Source: Macrocystis pyrifera (taxonomy: Eukaryota; Sar; Phaeophyceae; Laminariales; Laminariaceae). Taken from it: a stretch of 64,000 bases of DNA. The notes below the pieces were generated by a model. The model saw only the letters and a list, made by a program, of their open reading frames with translations, was not told the origin of the DNA and made no database searches. How positions within the stretch are numbered: position 1 is the first letter of the stretch; every line of letters starts with the position of its first letter. The DNA is taken from positions 1,178,001 to 1,242,000 of the forward strand of contig JASSKH010000015.1 of the NCBI GenBank assembly GCA_031763025.1, written 5' to 3'. The position numbers were made by a program, and so were the translations under genes. Below, piece by piece: positions 31,889 through 43,800 of this stretch.

Positions 31889-34800
31889 GTGAGCATGGCA
31901 GGTGATAGGACGCGGTGCTGACACAGAAGTTGCTTTCATTTCCGTACGCGCTGGGTCAAGGCTCGGCGAACGCAGTGGCGGTTCGCTTTGGGTGTGGGAT
32001 AACAATAAGCAAGGCTGGCCTCGGTTTCCCCCCTTCAGCTGTGTTTTCTTTGCTGTTTTGCTCTAAGTGTGTTGTTGGGTATAGCTCCCTCTAAAATCAA
32101 GATAAAACCAATAAAATTGATAAAGCCAGACAGACCCCTGAAGTAATATAGATCACAGAACGCGCAGCAGAACCAGCTTTATCTTTCTTTTTGTTCGGTT
32201 TGATAAGCTACGCACAACGCTCTTGTCCCTGTCTGCCCAAGGCAAACCCTGACCCGCCCACGCCTGTAGCCAAACGAATACGCTTTCTAGCTGAGATATG
32301 TCAGCGTTCTAGGCTGACTCTTCGTGACACCTGCTCTGCTAAGTACAGAGAGATCGTCGATTGTCGTCCCTTTTTGTGATACATATTTTTGGTTGATACG
32401 AGTACATACGTACGAAACGTACGTACCTCGGTAGATTGGGACTTGGGACCCATAAAATATTTCTTGAACAGCAGTTTTTAGTTTTTACTGCGAATTAGTA
32501 AGTCATTTTGTGCCGAGCGCCGAAACTATTATCACTGCTGTAGTACAGAAGACTTTATGTGTAAGGAGTAAGAACCCATCTTCTGTGCTCTTTGTGTCGT
32601 TCAATTGTCCGTGTCATCATCCATCGACCTCTCTCTCCGAAGGAAAGCAATCGATTGATCGATCAAGCTTGGAGGTTGGTAGTAAGTACTCTGTGACCAC
32701 CCAGCTTGTGCGTCCGTGGTTGGAGCAGCTGTATTTTTGTATTCTAGTATATTCGATGCTCTGTACGTGGTTGCTGTGCTGCTCTGCTGCTGTGCCACGC
32801 TGCTTTGTGGTACCCGAGATGTCATCAGAGGGCACACGCCACACGCCCCCCTGGTTTCTTGTCGTATTTCTGATTTGTTCCGGTGTATATTTATGGTATG
32901 GTACTTGATTCTTAGAGCACCATGCCCACTTGTTTTTTTTTTTTTACTAAAGAACGTGCGTGGTTTGCTTCACGTATATACGAGAGCACTATACATACCT
33001 GGTATATATTAATAGCACCAGCAGCAGGTACGTATGTATTCGGCGGATGTTGGTCAACAGTTCCTGTCCTGTGTCACCCTGCATCTTTTCCATCCTCGAT
33101 CCTCGACTCTACCTCTGCTCTGTTCTTTATCTCTTCATGACACCCCTACCACCTACCACTGCTGGCTACTGCTGTACGTACGGCCTGCTTGCTGCCCATG
33201 CAAGCTGCTGCAGCAATCTATTGGCCACGATATCAGCACCTCTGTCGTTTCTTGTATTTTGGAAGGTTATATAAGTTTATACCCTGCTATTATTTGTAAT
33301 AGTCACAGCAATAAATAGCAATACAAGTATACCACAGGTATAGCACACAACCACCCGAAAACTATTCGAGCTGTTGTGGCCGAGCTGGTGTATGTGTCTT
33401 GTCTGTACTGCTGTGGTATATCTGCATTCTCGACTCTACATCTTACGAAATAGTGGGCTGCCGTGTACAGGATTCCACCGCCATAAAAAAACATCTTTGT
33501 GCAGCAGCAGCAGCAGCAGCAGTTGATATGATACTCGTATGACAGCGGTATATACTTTCGAGAGGAGAGAAGGGAGAGCTGAGAAGGTATATGTATATAC
33601 TGCTGCAATCCAGTATACTGATTGTTAACGACTGCTGTCTAATGACTGATAAATAGTATCGTCCCCGGTGGCTTGGTATACATAGGTAGGTGGTCCGCGT
33701 GCCTATTAAGGTCAATTTCGTGGGTTCAAACCTCACCGAGTGCAAACTCGTAAGGACTTTTTCTTGCATAAAAAATTGATAACGCGAAAGCGTGAGTTAG
33801 CTACATTCGATGAAAATCGACGAGCAGTGGGAATGCTGAACCCTGTGCGCGACAAAAAATAAAGGCACGTACCGGGGGAGAGATGGTGCGACACCTGTGA
33901 CCACGGCTTGTCCAGAAGATCGTCAAGGGTAAAACCTCCTACGAGTGGGCTGGAAAGTAAAAGTGATGATGAAAAAAAAACAAAAAAAAAACTGACTCAC
34001 CCAGGGCTGTCCAGCCCTAAAACAAAGTACCGGTAATGCTCCTGCTGTACCAGTTAGGTACGTAATCTGAGCAAGGATTTAGTGTAGCGCTCGGCGCTTT
34101 ACACGCTTTCTTACTCTTATCAGCCTCCTCGTAGAAGTAAGCCGTAGGTTTTTCGGGTCCTTTTGTTAACAGTTAATATTAATAGTACTGCAGTCCCGTT
34201 TTGGGGAATTGGGTACTAAAAACCACCCAAATTCTAAGTATTTTGTCTCCAAAACGTGACTGCAGTCCTAATAAATGGCTCCACCTTTGTGTGATTGTTC
34301 GTACGGACTCCTTGATTCCAGAGTTCATGTGACTACAACAACTACAGCAGTACAACAACCCTTATCATCATGTATTATTTGGTACATGATCTGGTTACAA
34401 GTATAGATTACTTGTTGTTCGTGGACCTATTCTGCCTCACCACTGCTAATACTGACTGCTGTTTCCCGCACTCGTTGAACTCTGTTGTGGTTCGTGTACA
34501 TACAGCAGCTTAGCAGCATGAATATGATACCATATGTACCGCACTTGATACTTTAGTTGTACCTGGTATACGAGTACGTACTCGTACCACACCAAGTACC
34601 GGTGTGTGGCACCAGATCCCAGACCCTACCTGGGTTTTAATTATTTTGCCTTGTTTTTTGTTGTTTGAGTGCGTACCGTATTGATCGTAGCATCAAATGT
34701 TCAGTGTTGATACTTGAAGCAGCAGGATGTACGTACGTACCTGCGCTGTGGTACCGCAGTATTTCATACCTTGGTACACGTATTTCATACCTGGTACTGC

Positions 34801-37800
34801 AGACTGACACCAACATACATCAGTAGGTTCGTATTAATTCATACCGGTATGTGTGTAGTATTTGGCCCGCTTCATCGAGCTGCGAGTTGGCACGACTCAA
34901 GTCACGAATCACGAACTACATGTTAATAGGTATTATTATTACTAGTAATTATATTAATAGTTGCTATTATTGTAATACCAGAGGGGCCGAGTTTCCGACT
35001 TGTTGGGTTTCCATACCTGTAGGAAGGTGTTATGATTCTGCTTTTATAGATAGAGGATGAAGCCGGACTACGTCAAATGTTTCCGGTAGGTATCAATAAC
35101 AGGTCCTATTATTGTAATACCAGGGGCCGAGTTTCCGACTTGCTGGGCTTCCATACCTGTAAGAAGGTTTTGTTACGATTCTGCTTTTATAACGTGTGGG
35201 TTGAGTGCGGGATACATTTCTCTTGTTCTGGGCAGGGCTCCCTTACCCTTGTTCATGTGTAACCCTTGGCCAGAGGGGCGCTGATTTTGGCTCGCTTCGC
35301 TCGCCCCATTTGAGTCGGCAAGTCTGCTTGCAATCAGCTGGAGTAGCCAGTCGACTTGCCGACTTACTGTAAGTCAGTTATTATTATTGATAGTTGGCTA
35401 GCCGCACCTTTACACCGATTGGTTATCGTTATTATTAAAATTAATAATCGTGGAATCCTGACGACTGTCCGGTATACCATACATGAATGAATGGAATTGG
35501 AATGGAATATTATAGGTGAAATATGAATATCGGTATACGTTCAGCAAGCAGTAAAACTATGGCATGTATGGTGGGTGGTGGGTGCATCGGTGCCTTCAGA
35601 GTGGTGCAAGAGTGTCAGGCAAGAGTGTCAGTGGGTTGAGAGTATTCGCTGCTGTGTTCCTTGTTCCTGTTGCGTTTCCAATCACGTGCGTAACCATTCG
35701 TTTCCATGCATCGACATTCAGCAAGCACACCCAGTGTCTGCTGTACCGATTCTTCATCCTGTAATATGTCCCTGGTCCATATAATAGCGATAGTCTGTGG
35801 TTGCTAAATGCGAGACAGATAAAAATGCATGACATGCTCGACGTACGACTTCAGGTACGAAAAGCAGGACGGATCATGCGTAAAACAGAAAACCATTGGA
35901 GTTGGGAAGACGAATTGCACAGAGGAAATCTACTCTTGAATGCTGCATACATACGAAACAATGTATCAACATTTAATATTAATAGTTCTGTGTCGTCGTT
36001 TTGTAAACAGACCACAGAGAGAGAGAGCTTGCATCTCTAGGATTGAATAATCGGCACGGACACTGGTTGTGCTGGATGTCGACGGGCAGAAATAACGGTT
36101 TGGCGTAAAGAACACAAACCCAGAGGAATTAAAATAAAACCCTGAGGTAAACAAAGGCAACAATAAAGAAACAGAACTTACCACTACTGCTGTAGAACAC
36201 AAATGCTACTGCTGGTCAGAAATAAATGAAAATGGGGAAGGAAGACCAAGACCAAGACCAAGACCAATCTGCAATAGACTGTAGATGCTGACGCACCATA
36301 AAACGATATACCGTCGACTTTTCGCGCCGGTTTACGGTATTTAGGGATCTGCTTGCATATATTATGTGACACCGCCAGAGCTCATTAGTGGCCAATGCGC
36401 GGCTGGTGTGTTACAGAAGCAAAAAACGTGCAACAATACGGTGCGCTTCAGCTGACTCGAATCCAGTTTTCTAGTTCTTCACCGTTTATTTTCCCGAGGG
36501 TTCACCGTTTACTGTCGTTCAGGACAGCAGTCGACTGATAACGCCTTGCACAGCCCGCCATTGCGCACGGGTCTCATCAGCTGGTGAACCCCGCCAACAT
36601 AAAAAAAGAAAGACAGCAGCGCATTTGATCTACTGCTGTACATAGAGTTCAGGTATATAGCCAACGCCTGTGCTTTCTGAATCTGGGGTCAACCTAAGAA
36701 ATGCGGTTCGGCCATCTGCAGCATGTCGACGCCAAATAGAACGCTGCAGCTGAGAGTTTTTGGCGTAGTAGCCACCTACCAGCAATTATGTACTCGTGCG
36801 AGTAGTAGTGTTGGAAGTCGTACCACGCTTTTCGATATATCGATATATCATATATCGATGATATATCGATATATCGATATGCCTAGACACCTGGTGTCGA
36901 ACATGGATACCTGGTATATATCGTATCGAAGGCGTTTTGCCCTCGATCCCCTGACATCCTGGCATCCCCGTTGGTTTTTTCGTGCTATTAATATCAGATA
37001 CCGGCATATGACCGCCTTGATTTTGTATTCTGGATATCATACAACCAGGTCATCGAACTCGATTCTCCTCCGGGGTCCTTCGCTACCCTGGCACCTTGTG
37101 ATGTGCCGCGCCCGCTACCCTGTGTACCGTATAACATTATCAGCTGTCACACGTGTGGCAAGATGATTATGTGGCAATTTTCTCGACGACGGGAGAGTTC
37201 ACACGCCAAGCGATGAGTCTGCGGAAGTATCTCGTCGAGAACTTTCGTTAGGCACCATTTTCCTCGAGTTTGCTCCTCTGGGTTTGGAAAATTCGGCTCG
37301 GAATTTCGTCCCAGGGGCTGTGTTGTCTTAAGTGATACACCGGGTATATTTTACGTACCTACTCGTGTTCTTGAATATCACCAATATTAATGACGTACGC
37401 TAAAGTCTTACACGGGTGATAACCTAGCACACCCACTTGAAATAATGTTGGAACCGGCTTTCTCCGTAAGGAAAGTAGCACACGCAACCTGAATCGTGGC
37501 TTTTGGGAATATGAATATTTCGTCGATACATTTCGTTCGAGGGAGCTTATGGGTCTGTTTCTTGCGTGTTGCGGGTATAGGGTAATTATGGCTGTCGAGG
37601 GGAAACTCTCGTCACACGGTCGAATAAAAATTCCCCGCGCACATGTATCGTTTGCCAGGGTGCCTGATATGATATGTACCAGGTACCAGGTACATGTCTA
37701 CGAGCTCGCATAGATCTGCCTTCCCAGCCACATGGTTCGTACGTTGCTTACTTCGTGCCCGCAACCGGCAGGATTCCATAACTAATCGGTAGGTCCCGTT

Positions 37801-40800
37801 AGCCAACTAACTGACTCTAAATGGGCAAATCAGGCGAGCTTACATCTGCCCGCCCAGGCACATGGTCCTTGGTTTGCTTACTGTGCCCGCACAACGAGCT
37901 GCCTGCTGAGAGTCTTTCCAGGCAGCGACCCCACAGCACATCCATGGATGGAACATGGAATTGCGACTCGCCAACTGGCCAACTGACTGACTTAAATGAG
38001 CGAGCGAAAGCAGCCCTTCTCAGCCAAGATGGCCCCCGCTCAAAACAGGAAAATTGTATCCCGCATTCAGCAACCCTTCCTGCAAGTGTGGAAATCCAAT
38101 AAGTTGGATAGTCGGTCTCTCCAGGAAGCGAATATAACTACTACAGTCGTCTAACTATTAACTACAGTCAGTAATTGGTGCCGGCTCACAGCTCTAACAA
38201 TCGAGCAGGCCTCTGGTTACGGTTAGTTAGGGTTAGAGTTCTGGGTTGGGGTTGTGGCCGCCGTTCGTCGAATTCGGAATCGATCTTGGTGCTGCTGTCA
38301 GGAAAAAAGTCCAGCACAGCAGTAGTCTGGTGACGAAATCCCAAGAGAGAAACACCTTATTGAATCAGCATCGATTCATGCGGGCGCAGCACATGGCTCG
38401 CTCCTGTGCAGGCAGCTTGACCGCGGCTGCTCCGTACCAGCGCAGGTACTACGATGCACGCCGGAGTTTTTTTGGTACCTGATGCTTCTCGGGCAGTATT
38501 GTCTCTTTTAGCTTTTAGCGCCGCAGTCCCTTTTGGGGGAAAAAAACAGTCAGATTCCAAGTAGTTTCTCCCCAAAACGCGACTGCGGTACTGAAAGGGT
38601 TGATAGTGTATTGTTCTCGATTATTAATAGAATACTTCTCTACTACTATTACTATGACAGGGGTCCATAGTTTAGAGGACCTATGGTATGCACAAAAACC
38701 TATATATTTACCTGTTTTTACTAACAATAATATTTGGTCTTATTTACTATGGTCCTCCGTAATATCTGTTGGGTATACGAACGTATGTATAACCGTGGTA
38801 GCACGCGCGATGGAACTCTAATACTACATATACCTGGTGCCAGGTATTATACAGCAGTACCGGCATCACACACAGCTTGCAAAGGGGGGAATATGAGTTT
38901 CTACTCGATCGCACAGCACAGCTGAGGCGTCTTTCTATTTTCGCCTTGCGAGGTGTATACTATACCTGGTAGTAGGCAACCGGTGTTCCGACCGCCATTG
39001 TTCCGTGGCTAGAAAATAATAGTCGGGGGAGCCGATTTCGCTGTGCGAGGCGCCGAGTTAGCTGTGGCGGGGGAGCCGAAATGGGAACCAAAGGGCCCGA
39101 CATTACGCAGACGGCTGCTGTTGGCTCATCCACATCGTTGTCTGGTTGGACCCCGAAAATTGCTTGTTGTTCATGTGTTGTTGCTCCCGACTTGCAGTGT
39201 TGGATATCATATCGAAAGTTCGGATATATCGAATACCGAACTGTGGATGTATCCCGTCGAATCTGTTTCGCCCTCCATCTCTAATGACACTCCAGTGTTT
39301 TTTATGCAGACACTGAAAGAAATCTTCGATCTATCAAATATGGATTCGTATCGAGTACGTTATAAGTTTTTTATTGGTCGGTATGTATCGAACTTGACTC
39401 TCAAACATACCTGGTACGTGGTACAGCAGTATACGATATCCAACACTTGGCGGTATCGGTCGATGCTATGAATGCCAGGAACAGGTGAAACGACTACGGT
39501 ACACACGGTCAACCTACAAAAAGGAAACGGCGAAAACCAACCGGAGTAGATTGACAGCGGTATACTGTAATATGTGTAGCCAAATGGCGGTGTACCGTAA
39601 ATATTGTAATATGTGTAGCCAAATGGCGGTGTACCGTAAATAGGGTGTACCGTGAATTTTGTGTCCAAATTATGGTGTACATACCATATGTATGGAAAAT
39701 CACTGTTCTACAGCTGCCTGCCAATCAGCACCGCCGATATAAGGTGCTTCATGTGACGTTTTTTTTACTGCTGTACCGTCAAGTGGTGGTATGAAACCCC
39801 CGGTTTATGGCTGATGACCTTGTTTTTTCTTGTAATGTGGATTTTGCGGATAATTTGCAAGGTTCCGCTGGTTCAAAACTAAACACTGAAAACAAAGTGG
39901 ATTTTTTCAAATGTTATTCCATGAATTATTTTTGGAATATACCTGGTATATAAGGAGTATACTTGCAACAAGTTCAAGTTACACCAGTGTATACCAACAA
40001 CCAACAAGCATCACGTACAACATCTTGCGATTATTTCTTGTTTCTTACATATAAAAAAGAAATACCAGGTAACAAAAGCGACATCAGGTCAGCTCGCTGA
40101 GGATTGATTGCTATACGTATATACCAGGATTGGCGTTGCTTGTGTTGCCCTTGTTTTCCCGGACCGCCCGCAACAAAAAACCAAGACAAGGCCAATCCTG
40201 TTGTGCATATTTTATAAATTTTGAAATACGTCAGCTGTGAGTTCGACTGATTAAATAGTTGTTTTGTGATAAACCGAGCGCGCGTATTCCATATGTGATT
40301 CCTTGTCAAAGATATAGGCCAGCGGCTCCCCTGGATGCTGCCCGGGTCAACAGGACAGTTTAAAATAATGTCAAGCAACAAGTCGGGATATTGTCTCTTT
40401 ACTTAGAATGAAAAAGCTGAAAAATCTAGGTTTTGCCGATGGCTTCCCCTGTGGTCCCATCGAACATTCTAGATTTTGCAAATAGCAAATTGTTTTTGGA
40501 TGATGGTCATGATCCCGAAGGGAAGTTATAATTTTTGTAAGGTTTGCAAAAATCTGGACGACTTCTGTAGCATAGACAGGTTGTCCCTACTTGTCGGTCT
40601 ACTTGTCGGTCGGGTATCATGGTACCCTGTCTACCCTGTCTACCCTGTCTACTTGTACCCTGTCTGTCTTGTTGTTGTGCCGGCAGAAATGTAGCGCCTT
40701 TTGCCCCTCCCCCCGCCCCTCCGCCGTACGATCGGCACCTGGCGCCCGGTGCCCTGTGCCTTTACCCTGTTCCGTCCTTTTCCGTCCGTACAGTAGTAGG

Positions 40801-43800
40801 ATCGGTGCGACCACTACACCTGTTTCCGTCGGCATTTATCGGTACTATTATTAATAATATGCCTGTGGGAAGCATTGAATCGATGGCATATCTCCACAGG
40901 TCTGTCTGCACACTCCACAGCAGTGTACAGAAATGACATTGCCACATTGCCACATTGCCACATTGCCATGAGTAAGTATCTCTGCTCGGATGAAGCTTTG
41001 TTGTCATGTATGAGCAACTAAAGCAGCAGGAGCTTTACCCCCGCGCTGTTCCGTCGGTAGCCTAAATCCCACCGTAAGTTTTTACCCTACTCCGTCGGTA
41101 ATACCAACATACCTGGGGCAATAAGGTACATCAATATACCTGGGGCGGTGAGGGTTGAGCGCCTTAATAGCCTCAGGGACTCTCTGAGTACGCCGTCATG
41201 CCCGAGGGCCAAGGACTGTGCGGAGAAGCGACCATGTCTGCGCAGCAGAAGCACTCAGATATAAACACATTTTGCCTTTTGCCCCCCCCCCCCCCCCCCC
41301 CCCCCCCCCGGCTGGTGTTCCTTCGGTGGCACCCTACCCTACCCTACCCTACCCTATGATACTCTGTCTGTCTGTCTGTCGGTAATAGCAATACGCCTGG
41401 GGCAAGAAGGGTCGCGACAGCGTAGTGGCCAAGCTGAAGGGTCTCGGGGACTCTGAGTACACCGTCATGCCCGAGGAGAACTACGCCGAGATGTGGATTG
41501 GAACTCACCCCAGCGGGCCTAGCAGGGTCATGCGGGATGGTTGCCCCGGACCCCTGCTCAAGGTGAGGCGTGCATACCGTGCAACACGAAAGAAAAATAG
41601 CAAACCCATGGGATGAACTTTTTAGCGGAGTTTGTTGATAGTAAGGGGGGCACGCAACGAAAATGGCGGCTTTGGAAGCATCTATTAACAGACGAGATCT
41701 TTCCGTAGACGCGTCGCTCGACGTTTGGAACCTTCGCCTGTTGTCGAGAAAGTCAGCTTCGAACTTCGTCCACGGCAAGAGGGTGGTTGCTATCCTTGGT
41801 AGTTCGAGGCATGCAGTAAAGTGTACCTGGTAGGCAGACAACAACAGTCAGTGCATGTTGGAGAAGGTGTTCCAACAAGCGCCGAAAAACTATCGCATCG
41901 CTCTGCGAAGACGTCAACAAACACGCTCTTGACTTTCCGGAAACACGACGTTAAATGTTGGACTTTGTTGTAGCACCCTCTGCGAAGTCAACAAACACGC
42001 TCTTGACTTTCCGGAAACACAACGTTACTAAGACTGTTGGACCTTAATTTAGCCCTTACGGTACCCTTACCTTACCCTTACCGTTGCCGTTGCCGAGAAA
42101 AACGAGCACTGAAAACTCTCGCACCTCCGTGGCAACTACCGCTCTTTTGCTGCTTTACTACGGCAGTTACGTGCGCCAATTTGGGGAGTTCTTGGTTTTT
42201 GTATCTGACTGCCGAGCGCGGTGGTGACCGGAATTTGCGTTTTTTCATCGAGTACTGACGAATACTGCCGGGTGTTTTTGAGTCGGCTGGCTTCCTTCAT
42301 CACACAGGTAGTGCTGCAGTGGCGAATATAGTGACTAGCGGTGACGTCGTTATTGTGACTAGCGGTGACGTCGTTATTTGCGGTTAGCCAATCAGTAGGC
42401 CGTGTTGCAGCTTGACTGACTTTTGTAGTTTTTAATGGCAAACCTTGCCGAGTATTTGAGTCGGCTGTTTTCCTTCATCACCCAACTACTGGTGTCGTAA
42501 GTATTAACGTTAATAAGTTATTAAGAGTAAGCCAACCAGTAGCATGTGTTGCTTGACCGACTGCTTGTGCAGCTGCTACTGCTGTTGCTGTTGTGTACGT
42601 GCGTGTTCTATTATTAATAGTAGTGCTGCTGTATGTATCCGCAGATAATTCCTTGGGTCGAAGTGAAACCATGATGATCTATTAATAAATGCTTCGTGTA
42701 TATACCCAGTTCTGATTATTTTGCTCTTTTTCTCCGAAGATATCCTTGAGTCGGCTGTTTTCCTTCATCACCCAACTACTGGTGTCGTAAGTATTAACGT
42801 TAATAAGTTATTAAGAGTAAGCCAACCAGTAGCATGTGTTGCTTGACCGACTGCTTGTGCAGCTGCTACTGCTGTTGCTGTTGTGTACGTGCGTGTTCTA
42901 TTATTAATAGTAGTGCTGCTGTATGTATCCGCAGATAATTCCTTGGGTCGAAGTGAAACCATGATGATCTATTAATAAATGCTTCGTGTATATACCCAGT
43001 TCTGATTATTTTGCTCTTTTTCTCCGAAGATATCCTTATTCAATTTTGCAGTGGTGGCAACAGCAGCCGCAGCGTTGGCCTGGCGGATGGACGCAGCGTC
43101 TTCCGCGGCCTGGCGAGCCTCGGCCGCGGCTATCCCAACACGGCGTGCGTCTACCTCCGCTTGCACAGCAGCTACAGCAGCACGAGCGTTCGCCTCAACT
43201 TCTGTTTGTGCAGCAAACCTCGCAGCCTGGGCCTCGCGCGCAATAGTAGACGCATTGGCCGTGGCCTCCGGCGACTTGCTCTCGTCGGACATCCCGAACT
43301 CAAACTAGTCTCACACCTTGGACCTGTAGCTCTGCCTCTGCTTCACTGCGCTGATACGTGTAGGTTGCGGCTACGTACCAGACAAGGTGTGTCTACCAAG
43401 GGCTACGATTCAAGCTACCGTGAATCACCGCAGTCATCTGATTGGCTTGAACTTCTTACGTACGTACAAAACTCACATTCTCTCATTCTTCCGAGAATAT
43501 TCTGCTTTTCTCCGAAGATATCCTTATTCAATTTTTTCCGTGTTGTCGGCGTTTTTTGTTTTTTTCTGTTCGAGATTGTTCTGTCACAAAACTGTAGAAA
43601 TCGGGGCGATGAATTGTCTTGTGTACTACCAGGCATCTACTTGCCTGGTACCTACTTGGTACCTACCTGGTACATATTATCAATGGTATTGCTATTAATA
43701 GGTATGTTTGATAAAGTTCTGTATATTCCTGGCGTTTGTGTGTTTTTTTCTTTAATTCCTGTAGGAAGTGCTGGACGACAACCCTCACGTTCTTGGAGCT

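Noticed and set aside
33664-33745. An intact tRNA gene
   Set aside because: A- and B-box-like words and a T-arm are present, but the anticodon arm and acceptor stem do not fold properly, and the sequence continues into an A-tailed body, so it is a SINE head.
41425-41616. Separate small gene starting at a GTG in MPI exon 2
   Set aside because: It is simply part of MPI exon 2 read past its donor.
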